Source: Thomasclavelia spiroformis (GTDB lineage: Bacteria; Bacillota_I; Bacilli_A; Erysipelotrichales; Coprobacillaceae). Taken from it: a stretch of DNA of 64,000 bases. Below the pieces are notes generated by a model. The model ran no database searches, was not told the origin of the DNA, and was given only the letters and a program-made list of their open reading frames with translations. Below, piece after piece: positions 47,083 through 59,214 of this stretch. The position numbers and the translations under genes are program-made. Each line of letters starts with the position of its first letter. The first letter of the stretch is position 1. The stretch lies in the NCBI GenBank assembly GCA_016901755.1, contig JACJKV010000006.1, forward strand, positions 23,011 to 87,010, in the 5' to 3' direction.

Positions 47083-48435
47083 ATGAGCACAAACAGAAAA
47101 CAGCAACTGGAAAATCTGCTGCTGGCATTAGTCAAACATGACAGAAACCTGATCGATGATATTTACGAACACATCGAAGCCATCGATCTGGCAGAAGAAA
47201 TAGAAGAACTGGAAGATGATAAACTCAAATATTTGTGTAATCATATTGATGACGAAAAGCTGGCAGAAATCTTAGAAGAAGCTGATGAAGATCTGCAGAT
47301 CGACATCATCAGATATCTTGATGACCGCCGTCTGCTTTCCTTGTTTAACTATATTTCAAAAGACAACATCGTCGATATCCTTGGTGAACTGCCAATTGGT
47401 AAACGAAAAAATCTGATCAATCTGATGAAAGCTGATGATAAACAGGTCATTGAACAGCTTTTAGGCTACGATAAAGAAACCGCCGGAGGTTTAATGACAA
47501 CCGAATATATTGCCTTAAACTCCCATCTCACGGTCAAAAACGCTTTGATCAAAATTAAAGAAATTGCCCCTAAAACTGAAGTCATTGATACTATTTTTGC
47601 CCTCAACAGCAAAAAGCAGCTGGTAGGAACCGTTGATATCCGTGACATTCTGTCATCAGAAGGAGACGTTAAGCTTTATTCGATCATGGATGATCATATC
47701 ATCGCCGTCTCTCCAGAAACTGACCAGGAAGAAGTTTCCTTAATGGTATCTAAATACGACTTAACAACGATTCCGGTCATCAACAATAATCACTCTTTAC
47801 TGGGAATCATTACTGTCGATGATATCATCGATGTTATCCAGGAAGAGCATACTGAAGATATGTTACAGATGCACGGGGTCAATAAAGAAGAATCGCTCGA
47901 TTCTACTTTATTTGAATCGATCCAGATGCGTCTGCCTTGGCTGATCGTCAATCTGGCCACTGCCTTTTTTGCCTCATTTGTTGTTAAAATGTTTGAAGGA
48001 ACGATCGAACAGATCGTTGCTCTTTCAGCAACGATGACCATCGTTACAGGAATGGGCGGTAACGCCGGAAGCCAGACCCTTTCAATTATGATCAGAAGCA
48101 TTGCGCTTGGTGAAATTCATTTAAACGACTGCTGGCCTGCCTTAAAAAAAGAAATCTGCGTAGGTTTATTCAATGGTTTTATTACCGGTGCCATTACAGG
48201 TGTGATCGTCTATTTCCTCTATGGCAATCTGTATCTGGGAATTATTATCTGTATTGCGATGGTGGGTAATCTCATCATATCTGGTATATTTGGTTTTTTG
48301 ATTCCGGTAGCCTTAAAAGCTGTACACCTTGATCCTGCTTTGGCTTCATCGATCTTTTTAACTACCGCAACCGATGTACTAGGATTCTTTATCTTTTTAC
48401 AGCTGGCCAATATGTTTTTACCATTTCTTATGTAA
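47083..48435 (+). CDS. mgtE: Magnesium transporter MgtE
   Basis: This 450-residue channel has an N-terminal superhelical domain, two CBS domains (about 135-255, with VVSKYDLTTIPVI-type repeats) and a five-helix transmembrane domain with GMGGNAGSQTLSIMIRS. Cytoplasmic magnesium bound between these domains closes the pore. GGAGGTG precedes ATG 47083. It is one of the few plus-strand genes and stands alone, closed by a strong terminator. Confidence 0.97.
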   Translation: MSTNRKQQLENLLLALVKHDRNLIDDIYEHIEAIDLAEEIEELEDDKLKYLCNHIDDEKLAEILEEADEDLQIDIIRYLDDRRLLSLFNYISKDNIVDILGELPIGKRKNLINLMKADDKQVIEQLLGYDKETAGGLMTTEYIALNSHLTVKNALIKIKEIAPKTEVIDTIFALNSKKQLVGTVDIRDILSSEGDVKLYSIMDDHIIAVSPETDQEEVSLMVSKYDLTTIPVINNNHSLLGIITVDDIIDVIQEEHTEDMLQMHGVNKEESLDSTLFESIQMRLPWLIVNLATAFFASFVVKMFEGTIEQIVALSATMTIVTGMGGNAGSQTLSIMIRSIALGEIHLNDCWPALKKEICVGLFNGFITGAITGVIVYFLYGNLYLGIIICIAMVGNLIISGIFGFLIPVALKAVHLDPALASSIFLTTATDVLGFFIFLQLANMFLPFLM

Positions 48436-48436
48436 A

Positions 48437-48477
48437 AAAGATGCCCATGCCTATTTAGCATGAGCATCTCTTTTTTT
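48437..48477 (+). terminator. Intrinsic terminator of mgtE
   Basis: AGATGC-CATGC stem arms pair with GCATG-GCATCT around a 7-nt loop with one mismatch, followed by seven T on the plus strand. Confidence 0.9.
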
Positions 48478-48479
48478 AC

Positions 48480-48834
48480 TTATTATATCATTATACATAC
48501 CATCATGACGCATTTCATCAGACATGACAGTCATCCGCAAAGGATAATATAGTCCCGCCATATGAACCATGATCTGATATTATTTTCAGTTCTCCAAAAA
48601 AGCTTTTGGTAAATTATTTTCATAATCTGATGCATCGTTCATCTCTTGAATCATCATATCATCTGACTCGTTATTTCCTGATAGCTTTTTTTCATCATCC
48701 AGATACCGGCAATCGATTGAAAATCTTTCGCTTTGACAAAGTAATCAGTTCTTCACCAATAACATCTTTTTCTGTCCTTATGATATAATGATCATCAAAG
48801 CAGAATATGTATCTTATTGTCTGTTGGCTACTTT
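48480..48834. other. Gene-free stretch with possible decayed coding remnants
   Basis: No intact gene with a ribosome-binding site is visible. On the minus strand, protein-like fragments occur in changing frames, for example KDVIGEELITLSKRKIFNR near 48710-48770 and MVHMAGLYYPLRMTVMSDEM near 48510-48570, separated by stops. This looks like an old pseudogene of a family I cannot name. It is not convincing enough to call as a gene. Confidence 0.3.
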
Positions 48835-49299
48835 TTATCTGGCTTTGAATAATAAATAAAACCAGAATATAAAATCAGCTGCCAAAGCCAGTATCCAGCC
48901 AACCATGAACCATTTTCCAAGAGGCATAGCTAACAGAGTACAAAACATCATATAAGCAAAAAACAGCATGATGATCAATCTGGTCGTACATATAAAATGC
49001 AAGAGAATTGGGTATATTCTTTGTTGATTTTCTGGTGTAATTTTGACACCAGTATTCCATAATGATGGCTTTTTTTCTACAAATGCCAAAAACACATATA
49101 AAACAATCATTCCTAAAGGAATGAACAGACTTTCATATTTGCTTCCCCAACGATCGATCTGTCCTGACAAATTATAATGCATAGGAATCATATCAGGCAT
49201 TTTAAACCAGTAAAAGGCATAAAAAACCAATGTAAAAACTAAAATCGCCAGTGTCAGTCTTGTCACTAAAATATCATATTTATTTTTTTCACTTTTCAT
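48835..49299 (-). CDS. DUF1648-domain membrane protein
   Basis: This 154-residue protein has four predicted transmembrane helices. The N-terminal DUF1648 signature is MPDMIPMHYNLSGQIDRWGSKYESLFIPLGMI, as in SdpI-type immunity and YwqI-like proteins. SdpI uses this domain to sense or resist a toxin, but the stand-alone proteins are uncharacterised. ATG 49299 is 9 nt after GGAAG and overlaps the end of the acetyltransferase gene, so the pair is an operon. Confidence 0.88.
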   Translation of the reverse strand: MKSEKNKYDILVTRLTLAILVFTLVFYAFYWFKMPDMIPMHYNLSGQIDRWGSKYESLFIPLGMIVLYVFLAFVEKKPSLWNTGVKITPENQQRIYPILLHFICTTRLIIMLFFAYMMFCTLLAMPLGKWFMVGWILALAADFIFWFYLLFKAR

Positions 49300-49747
49300 G
49301 ATCATCATCTTCCTTTCTGGTTTTGATCATAACGTAATTACTCATCCATTGTCCAGCTTTACAAATCTGCTGTTGATAAGCAACCTGATATCCCCGTTTT
49401 TCAAAAAATGGTCGAGCTGTAATCGAGGCATGGGTAGTGATTTTACTAACATGTCTTTCCAAATAATTGCAGATCAAAGTAGCGACTTTCTGTCTTTGAT
49501 ATTCATGATGAATATAGAGATGATCTAAATAGCCAGTTTCATCAATATCACCAAATCCAATGATTTTTTCATCTTCGATGACAACCACACTATCATGTTT
49601 TTGTAAAGTACGGTGCCATCTCGTTAAATCCTGACAGCCACTCGTCCAGGCATCACATTGTGCTTTTGTATAATCCTGGCTATTGACCTTATAAACGGTT
49701 TCTTGAAATAACGTGATTATTTCCTGACAATACTTTCTTAAATACAT
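49289..49747 (-). CDS. GNAT-family N-acetyltransferase
   Basis: This 152-residue protein has the GNAT core: VVIEDEKIIGFGDIDETGYLDHLYIHHEYQRQKVATLICNYL with the acetyl-CoA loop, and TARPFFEKRGYQVAYQQQ at the C-terminus. It resembles YafP/YhdJ-like single-domain acetyltransferases; the acceptor is unknown. The start at 49747 (MYLRKYCQ) has GAGAGGA upstream. Confidence 0.88.
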   Translation of the reverse strand: MYLRKYCQEIITLFQETVYKVNSQDYTKAQCDAWTSGCQDLTRWHRTLQKHDSVVVIEDEKIIGFGDIDETGYLDHLYIHHEYQRQKVATLICNYLERHVSKITTHASITARPFFEKRGYQVAYQQQICKAGQWMSNYVMIKTRKEDDDHEK

Positions 49748-50021
49748 GATTTTTCCTCTCATCATAAATGACATTAATAATTCTTCATTTTGCTTAATAC
49801 CAGTTCGTATAGCTGATGTTCATTGCCTGAACAAAAAGAAAATGAAAATCAGATTGGATTATTTTGGTTACACTGATTCCTTTTTGCTATCTTTTCTACC
49901 CTTCATGTAAGATATGTGCATTATTATTTGTTTGAATTTATTTTAATTATACTATAAATGCACGATCTTAATCTATCTAGAGTTAATATTATTGATAAGT
50001 TTTCTGCTATAATTATTTATT

Positions 50022-50672
50022 TTATAGCCGATAAATATCCTGACCTAAAATTTGGAGATGTTTCCAGTTAATAATTTTATACTGGCTGCGTCCTTTCTTT
50101 TCAATATAACCCCATTGTACAAACTGATTTAAAACTCGTTGTAGCTGACGATAACTGCAGCCAAGCAAACTGGCTACACTGACAAAGTTTTCTTTAACCA
50201 AACCGTGATCATGGCAGGATACAAAATACGCTGCCAAACGATTTTCTACTGGGTAATTGATTGATATCGACGTATTATGATTCGCATTATAAAGTTTTAG
50301 TGAAATCTGCTGTGCCAAAAAACGGACAAAAATCAGATCCTTTAACAATATATCTTGAAACTGATCAACAGAAACAACCAAAAAATCACACTGTTCCAAG
50401 GTATAAACATCATTATTGATGGGTAAACCATTTAAAAGTTCTACTTCTCCTAATACCGTTATAGGATAAGAAATAGCTGACAGGCGCGTTATGCCGTTAG
50501 CCGTTGTGCTACAGGCTTTTACACGGCCCTTTAATAAAATATATAATTCATGCAACTTACACCCCTGTTGCAATAGCCAACAATTGGCTTCAATTTGACG
50601 CCATTGAAAAAACTGTAAAGTTGTTTCTGTCATAATCTTTTTTTCCAAAATCATTTTTTTATAATTTTCCAT
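50022..50672 (-). CDS. Crp/Fnr-family transcriptional regulator
   Basis: This 216-residue protein has an N-terminal cyclic-nucleotide-binding-type barrel (WLLQQGCKLHELYILLKGRVKACSTT, VLGEVELLNG) and a C-terminal winged helix (SVASLLGCSYRQLQRVLNQFVQWGYIEKKGRSQYKI). No Fnr-type cysteine cluster is seen. It is divergent from a pair of DUF606 transporter genes, which it probably regulates. The pairing of a Crp-like gene with YdcZ genes recurs in Firmicutes. Confidence 0.9.
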   Translation of the reverse strand: MENYKKMILEKKIMTETTLQFFQWRQIEANCWLLQQGCKLHELYILLKGRVKACSTTANGITRLSAISYPITVLGEVELLNGLPINNDVYTLEQCDFLVVSVDQFQDILLKDLIFVRFLAQQISLKLYNANHNTSISINYPVENRLAAYFVSCHDHGLVKENFVSVASLLGCSYRQLQRVLNQFVQWGYIEKKGRSQYKIINWKHLQILGQDIYRL

Positions 50673-50681
50673 ACAATCACC

Positions 50682-50734
50682 TGTTTATAATATGCCATAT
50701 GTCCTATTAATAAACAAGTATCTGTCTTTATAAT
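50682..50734. promoter_or_regulatory. Divergent control region of crp-like and DUF606 genes
   Basis: An inverted repeat TGTTTAT/ATAAACA (50682-50688 and 50710-50716) lies between the two genes. TATAAT at 50729-50734 is a clear -10 for the plus-strand genes, with no good -35, which fits activation by the Crp-like protein. Minus-strand TTGTTT overlaps the repeat and may be the -35 for the regulator. Confidence 0.45.
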
Positions 50735-50752
50735 AATTGTCGAGGTGAAACA

Positions 50753-51172
50753 ATGAATTATTTATTAACATTTCTAAGTGGTATCATTATTACCATCATG
50801 ACGAGCTTTAATGGTCAGTTATCAAGCTGGTGTGGCACTTATTTAGCAACTTTGATCATTCATCTAATTGGTTTGATAACTTTCATTATCTTTTTAAAAA
50901 TCAAAAATATCAGTATTGATTTTAATCAACAGTTACCATTATTACTTTATTGCGGTGGTGTGATTGGTATTCTCACCGTTATTTTTAATGTAATCAGTGT
51001 TAATCGTTTAGGAGTCGCTTTAATTACAGCCTTAAGCCTTTCAGGACAAATGATAACATCTATTATCATTGAACAAACCGGCTGGTTTGCTTCCATTAAA
51101 AGAAAACTGACATTTAAAAAAGCATGCAGCTTACTTATTGTCTTTTTGGGAATAGGAGTGATGTTATTATGA
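50753..51172 (+). CDS. DUF606 (YdcZ-like) DMT-superfamily transporter, half 1
   Basis: This 139-residue protein has five transmembrane helices typical of YdcZ/DUF606, beginning NYLLTFLSGIIITIMTSFNGQLSSW with the conserved N/Q in the first helix. These proteins usually come in pairs and act as dimers; metabolite or drug efflux is suspected. GAGGTG precedes ATG 50753. Its stop overlaps the next gene's start (ATGA). Confidence 0.88.
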   Translation: MNYLLTFLSGIIITIMTSFNGQLSSWCGTYLATLIIHLIGLITFIIFLKIKNISIDFNQQLPLLLYCGGVIGILTVIFNVISVNRLGVALITALSLSGQMITSIIIEQTGWFASIKRKLTFKKACSLLIVFLGIGVMLL

Positions 51173-51606
51173 TAGCTATCATATTAGCTTTTGGTGCAGG
51201 GGTAACGATTGTCTTAAGCCGTAGTGTTAATGGTTTACTGGCTTCAAAAGTTGGTGCACATACCAGTACCTTTTTTAATTATCTGACAGGAACCATCGGC
51301 AGTTTGATTCTAGTTATCCTGGCTTTCTTATTGGGCCAACAGCCTGCTATATTATGGAAAGACTTTCAGCCAATGATGTTAATTGGTGGGATCATAGGTG
51401 TATTGAATATTATGATATTAAATATTGTCGTATTAAAAATCACGGCAGTAAAACTGACTTTACTGGCATTTATTGGTCAGCTCTCAAGTGCTATATTAAT
51501 TGATGACCTTTTTTTTGACATCTTTTCGATCACTAAATTATTAGGCTGTATCATTGTCACGGCAGGATTACTGTTATATCAGTTCAGTGATCAAAAAACC
51601 GGTTAA
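51169..51606 (+). CDS. DUF606 (YdcZ-like) DMT-superfamily transporter, half 2
   Basis: This 145-residue protein is the second five-helix DUF606 unit, with AFGAGVTIVLSRSVNGLLASKVGAHTSTFFNYLTG near the N-terminus. ATG 51169 overlaps the TGA of the first unit, so the two are translated together and probably form a heterodimer. A terminator follows directly. Confidence 0.88.
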   Translation: MIAIILAFGAGVTIVLSRSVNGLLASKVGAHTSTFFNYLTGTIGSLILVILAFLLGQQPAILWKDFQPMMLIGGIIGVLNIMILNIVVLKITAVKLTLLAFIGQLSSAILIDDLFFDIFSITKLLGCIIVTAGLLLYQFSDQKTG

Positions 51607-51630
51607 ACAGATTTTATTTCTGTCTACCGG
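51593..51630 (+). terminator. Intrinsic terminator of the DUF606 pair
   Basis: AAAAACCGGT and ACCGGTTTTT arms with an inner ACAGA/TCTGT pairing flank a short loop and are followed by T. It may also serve minus-strand transcription. Confidence 0.85.
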
Positions 51631-51639
51631 TTTTTGCTT

Positions 51640-52702
51640 TTAATGCTGATCGAAAAGTTCAGCTACATCTTTTAATAATGAAATAATTGGCAAATGCTGA
51701 GAACAGACACCTTCGCATAGCATACAGCCTATACACTGACTGGCACTGGCATGTCCATCCTGAATATGATCCTTATAATAAGTCACATATCTTCTGCTAT
51801 CACCATAAAGTTTAGTACTATTTTATGCGGTAAATAATTCAGGTATGTTGATTTTCATTGGACATCCTGGAGTACAGTAATGACATTTGGTACAAGGAAT
51901 GGCATCAACTGCCAGTACCTGTTCTTTAACCTTGGCAATACATTCATATTCCTAAGCGTTAAGTTTCTGGAAATGAGACATCGTATTTAAATTATCTTCA
52001 ATCTGTTCCATGGCTGACATACCAGACAAAATCGTCATGACCCCTCCCAGTGAGCTCACATATCTTAAAGCCCATGATGCCATTGAACATTCTGGAGCGT
52101 AAGATCGATAGATCTGTTCAACATCATCTTTAAACTGTGCTAAAGTTCCCTGTTTACGGGCAACTTCATAATTGTGACGAGACTGAACGACTTCATTTTC
52201 CCAGTCCAGGTAATTAATCTGTAACTGAACAAAAGATGTTTTGTCAGAATGTCATCTAATAACCGACTGTTATCATGGAATGCAAATCCCATATATTTGA
52301 TTTTATCCTGTTTTTTCAGTTCTTTTAAAAATTCAAAACAATGATATTTTTCATATGAAGCATAATGTTTCTTTTCTATACTGTGCAGCAGATAGAAATC
52401 AAAATAATCCACTCCACAACGTGCCAATGATTCATTAAAAAGTTTCATCAGATCACTTTGTTCATTGATTTTCCATCCTGGAAGCTTATTAGCTATCGTA
52501 AAGCTTTCTCGTGGATAGCGTTCGACCAATGCCTTTTTAAAGCATCTTCACTGCCTTGATAAACATAAGCTGTATCAAAATAATTAAATCCTTTTTCCAT
52601 ATAGGCATCAACCATTGCTTTAACCTGTAAAAGTTCGATTTCTCCCTGATCATTTTTAGGTAATCTCATCAATCCATATCCCAATTTTGAATCTGTTAAC
52701 AT
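51640..52702 (-). pseudogene. Aldo/keto reductase with C-terminal 4Fe-4S domain (decayed)
   Basis: The start (ATG 52702, GAGGAAAG upstream) encodes a clear aldo/keto reductase beginning MLTDSKLGYGLMRLP, with NYFDTAYVYQGSEDALK. One A is missing from a run at 52534-52538, a second frame change with a few missing codons lies near 52240, and in-frame stops follow at about 51955 (TAG) and 51828 (TAA). The remaining frames still encode the family's ferredoxin-like end (IPCTKCHYCTPGCP, SQCIGCMLCEGVCS). With two frameshifts and two nonsense codons it is not functional. Confidence 0.9.
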
Positions 52703-52784
52703 TCTCTTTCCTCGTTGCTTTTTATAAAAACATCATATCATGATAAACATTCTTTGCCGTGTCATTTCGAAAATCAGAAAACAG

Positions 52785-52815
52785 AAAAAAGACCTTCACA
52801 TCAAAGGTCTTTTTC
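52785..52815 (-). terminator. Intrinsic terminator of the flavodoxin-monooxygenase pair
   Basis: On the minus strand AAAAAGACCTT and AAGGTCTTTTT pair around a 7-nt loop, ending in T. Confidence 0.87.
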
Positions 52816-52833
52816 ATGTCCATGTATTCAATA

Positions 52834-53166
52834 TTATTTTCTAATAAAAGCCTCATCCTGTTGTGGAATTCCCTCATCATCACTATGATATCTTTCCACT
52901 TTCATATGCAGATCATATTTATTTCTTAAACGCGTAATTGTATCCATCATTGGTGAAGCATGATGAGCATCAATGGCCTGCTGATTTTTCCAGCTGTCAA
53001 TCAGTAATACTGTTTCCGGATCATCCAATGACTGAAAATAATCATATTTTTCATTCCCTGGTTCGTTTTTAATGGCTGCTACCGTACCACTGGATTTCAT
53101 TTCTTCCACAAATTTTAAAGCATTACCATTTTTTCCCGTATAATATAAATTCACTGTAATACTCAT
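52834..53166 (-). CDS. Antibiotic-biosynthesis monooxygenase-domain protein (quinol monooxygenase-like)
   Basis: This 110-residue ABM-fold protein has the segments ITVNLYYTGKNGNALKFVEEMKSSG, DDPETVLLIDSWKNQQAIDAHHASPMM and a short acidic tail. Such dimeric ferredoxin-like proteins oxidise quinols or act on small aromatics; many are uncharacterised. It is 37 nt downstream of a flavodoxin gene, so a shared redox role is plausible but inferred. Confidence 0.85.
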   Translation of the reverse strand: MSITVNLYYTGKNGNALKFVEEMKSSGTVAAIKNEPGNEKYDYFQSLDDPETVLLIDSWKNQQAIDAHHASPMMDTITRLRNKYDLHMKVERYHSDDEGIPQQDEAFIRK

Positions 53167-53203
53167 ATTATTATCTCCTTGTTATTGAAATATATCATAG
53201 ATT

Positions 53204-53677
53204 TTATAGATAGCTTTCCAGCCATTGACGTAACTGCTGATCACTTATCGAAACTGGCAAGACCTTGCCATTTTCAAATGAAGCATCTGGACAAAGTGCT
53301 TTTAACTGCGCAGCTGTCTCTCCTAAACCACTGCCTCCCGATGTCGCAAACAGAATGATCTTCTTCCCATGAAGATCATAGTTTTCCACAAATGTACGAA
53401 TTATAGCTGGTGCAGTATACCACCAGATAGGGAAACCAAGAAAAATCGTATCATACCCATCAGTATTAAGATCATCTTTGATTATTTCTGGTCTTGCGCC
53501 GGCATCATTCATCTCCAAAGAACTGCGTGATTGCGAATCACGCCAGTTTAAATCTGCCTGAGTATATTCATGACAAGGTTTGATTGAATATAGATCACAA
53601 TCTAAGATCCTGGCAATCTTTTCACCAACGCGAGCCGTTGTCCCGGTTGCTGAAAAATATGCGACTAATATTGACAT
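53204..53677 (-). CDS. Flavodoxin-like protein
   Basis: This 157-residue FMN-binding protein has the phosphate loop YFSATGTTARVGEKIA, a central FLGFPIWWYTAPAIIRTF segment lining the flavin, and the FATSGGSGLGET loop. It is the long-form, putative NADH-independent flavodoxin type (flavodoxin_4). It is first in an operon with the ABM protein and a terminator. Confidence 0.92.
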   Translation of the reverse strand: MSILVAYFSATGTTARVGEKIARILDCDLYSIKPCHEYTQADLNWRDSQSRSSLEMNDAGARPEIIKDDLNTDGYDTIFLGFPIWWYTAPAIIRTFVENYDLHGKKIILFATSGGSGLGETAAQLKALCPDASFENGKVLPVSISDQQLRQWLESYL

Positions 53678-53872
53678 ATCGATATCTCCTTTCCGGTTAA
53701 ATGATGGTATTCACTGGTGTTTTATCTTGCTTTAGTGATTTTTTTATTATTAGCATTATCATAAAACAGCAGGTAATAGCTTTTCATTTAACTTTTCTAA
53801 TTATATTATATAAGTTTTTATGTGATAAATCTAATACCTTGATGATATGCCATCTGATACTTTTGAGGTATG

Positions 53873-53898
53873 AAAAAATACGCTAATAGCGTGTTTTT
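53873..53898 (-). terminator. Intrinsic terminator after the beta-glucoside locus
   Basis: On the minus strand ACGCTA-T-TAGCGT with flanking A/T pairs is followed by six or more T, just past the stop at 53903. Confidence 0.8.
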
Positions 53899-53902
53899 GT
53901 TT

Positions 53903-56954
<3,052 letters not shown>

Positions 56955-56963
<9 letters not shown>

Positions 56964-57341
56964 TTTCCAGCTGACGATATTCGACCTGGGAAAAGATTCC
57001 CTGTTCTTCTTTCTTAACGGCCAGTTTTAAAAGTTTAGAAACAAGCAGTTCATAGTTATTATTATGGTCATGACAGGAATTGACATTAAATAAATATCTC
57101 TTACCATGAAACAGTTCTCTAAACTGATCTATATCGATGCGAAATACCAGCATGCATTCACCATTCATGTTCATAGCTGTTAAAGGATTAAAAACCATCA
57201 CATCACGATAATACAGACGATATGTCTGATCTTCACTTTCTATTTCTGCCCAATTTTCCAGATTCAGAAAAAAAAATAATCTCGATTATTATTAAAATGA
57301 TACTGTCCTTTTAAAACATTAAATGAAATAATATTTTTCAT
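56955..57341 (-). pseudogene. AraC-family regulator remnant (N-terminal sensor half only)
   Basis: From ATG 57341 (GGAG 6 nt upstream) the frame begins MKNIISFNVLKGQYHF. It breaks at a nine-base A/T run (57268-57276), where one extra base would restore the frame. After that it reads NLENWAEIESED, YRDVMVFNPL, LVFRIDIDQF and FNVNSCHDHNNNYE, typical of the cupin-like half of AraC regulators in this group. The helix-turn-helix half is gone and the frame ends inside PTS sequence. It was probably the activator of the beta-glucoside genes. Confidence 0.75.
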
Positions 57342-57400
57342 ATCTGTCTCCTATATTTTTATCTTTGCGATAACTTTTTATATTTAGAAATGATGTCAAA

Positions 57401-58867
57401 TCAGTTATGATTTTTGATATGTACCAGCTGTTCAAACAGTTCGACATTATCATAGACGACTACTGAAAGCGAATTGACAGCCCTGGTAACGATCTGATAA
57501 AGCATTGACAGATCATCATAAGCCGTATCTCTTTTTTTGGCTGTCAGTTTATGATTTTCATATTGAAAATGCCCATCCAGCACAAAAGCTACTTTTTCAA
57601 ATTCCTGTCCTAGTACTTTATGTGCATTTTTAGTACTGATCTGATCAAATAAATCAAAGCAGTCCATTTTACTTAATGATGTTGTATAATTAATAAAGGT
57701 CCAGCCATTTTTCTGAAGATATTTTAAAAACATGATTGCATCATCTTCATTTTGAAAATAGCTTAATTTGATGGCATCATAGTTTTCTTTGATTTTTGCT
57801 TTATCTTTGAGATCAAACATATTTCTTATAAAACTGTAAATTTCTTTATTGCTGCGAACACCTGATGTTAAATGATATAAGCACTTTTTTTCAGCCATAT
57901 ATTTTTCAATTGTATAGTTGTTTTTTTCTGAAATGTTCAATACCTGTCGTGGATCACAGGATACGATAAGGGTTATGTTTTTTTCCTTTGCAAAAGTGAT
58001 AATGCGTGACAGCTGACGAAAATCCAGTCGTTGTCCTTCATCAATAGCGATCACATGATAACGCTCATCCATGGCTTTTTCATACTGTTTGGCTGGAAAG
58101 ATCTGCCAGCCCTGAGAATTTAAATAATGATGTCCATCATTAAGATTACCGCAATGTATGATAGCGGTATTCTGCAGTCCTTTTACGATATCATATAACA
58201 GCAGGGTTTTTCCGGTTCCCGGATCTCCCTGGATCAGCAATAACTGATATTTATCGTGCTTTTGACATTGTTTCATAATTTTCTTTTTTATTTCCAGCTG
58301 TTTATTAGTTAAAAAATACTGGTTATTAATAAACTGTGGTGACGCTGTTAACGGTGAAATCAGATATTTGCTGGGTTTGAACAGATCATTAATATCACCT
58401 TGAAATAAATGACACTGATACTTGAGATCATTTTTTAATGATGCAAAATCAGATACTATCAGTTCATCACCCACCTGGTAGAGTTTTTTATTTTCTAAAA
58501 CAAAAGCATAAAACCTGATTTCTTTCCCTAGGGCATTTAAATAAAAACGGTTTTTGGCAATCTGACTGCTGATAATATCATCACTTTTATATATGCTTTT
58601 TATTTCAATATTGACTATATAGTTTTCACCAATTCGCAACAAATCAAATTCTTTACTGATATGAGGAATAATATAATTAATATAAAAATCACTATAAATT
58701 TCAAAATCATCAGTTCCTAACAGTTCACTCAGTTCAATCAAAGCTGATACTTCTTCTTTTTTCAGACCATATTCGGTTTTGGTAATCTGCTGATAATATG
58801 TTTTATAAGCATCTTCACCAGTATTTCTGATAACTGATACATAATTTAGTAAATTAATGGGATACAT
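57401..58867 (-). CDS. Nuclease-like/SF1 helicase-like ATPase (DUF2075 type)
   Basis: The N-terminal region of this 488-residue protein has a possible PD-(D/E)xK nuclease site (SKEFDLL with Asp75, then NIEIK with Glu88 and Lys90). An SF1 helicase-like ATPase follows: Walker A GDPGTGKTLLLY (about 215), Walker B VIAIDEGQRLDFRQL, LIVSCDPRQVL, motif V-like HKVLGQEFEKVAFVLD and motif VI-like LYQIVTRAVNSL. It stands alone with GAGGAG upstream. Related proteins occur in DNA repair and phage defence; its own role is unknown. Confidence 0.8.
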   Translation of the reverse strand: MYPINLLNYVSVIRNTGEDAYKTYYQQITKTEYGLKKEEVSALIELSELLGTDDFEIYSDFYINYIIPHISKEFDLLRIGENYIVNIEIKSIYKSDDIISSQIAKNRFYLNALGKEIRFYAFVLENKKLYQVGDELIVSDFASLKNDLKYQCHLFQGDINDLFKPSKYLISPLTASPQFINNQYFLTNKQLEIKKKIMKQCQKHDKYQLLLIQGDPGTGKTLLLYDIVKGLQNTAIIHCGNLNDGHHYLNSQGWQIFPAKQYEKAMDERYHVIAIDEGQRLDFRQLSRIITFAKEKNITLIVSCDPRQVLNISEKNNYTIEKYMAEKKCLYHLTSGVRSNKEIYSFIRNMFDLKDKAKIKENYDAIKLSYFQNEDDAIMFLKYLQKNGWTFINYTTSLSKMDCFDLFDQISTKNAHKVLGQEFEKVAFVLDGHFQYENHKLTAKKRDTAYDDLSMLYQIVTRAVNSLSVVVYDNVELFEQLVHIKNHN

Positions 58868-59214
58868 AACTCTTCTCCTCTCTATGATGAATATTGATTC
58901 ATCATTTTCTTGCTGTAATCACCAATAATCTTGAATGATGATCAACCTGCTGGAGCAAGAAAAAGACAATTTTCCTGTTTCATGATTTGTTCACGGCATG
59001 AAAAGTACTTATATACAATCTATTTTAATTAAATATTTTATTAAAAACAATGTCGATTTTATTTTACTTTTACAAAACATTGCTGGTATAGTCATTGACA
59101 TGTGATAAGCGATGATCAGGCAAAGTACCTGATAATGACTGAATATCGCTTTTTTCCATTAAATAAAGTATAATAAAGATAATATCAATAGAAATCAAAA
59201 GGAGAAACAAAGCA
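58868..59214. other. Intergenic region between two divergent genes
   Basis: It holds the start regions of the helicase-like gene (minus) and the CPBP gene (plus), including a TATAAT at 59169-59174 for the latter. It is AT-rich. A minus-strand fragment ending LPDHRLSHVNDYTSNVL (about 59070-59125) has no start or ribosome-binding site and may be chance or a remnant. Confidence 0.4.

Noticed and set aside
53701..53886. Plus-strand 61-codon frame between flavodoxin and the glucosidase
   Set aside because: It has no ribosome-binding site, low-complexity hydrophobic content and runs into the terminator of the neighbouring minus-strand gene.
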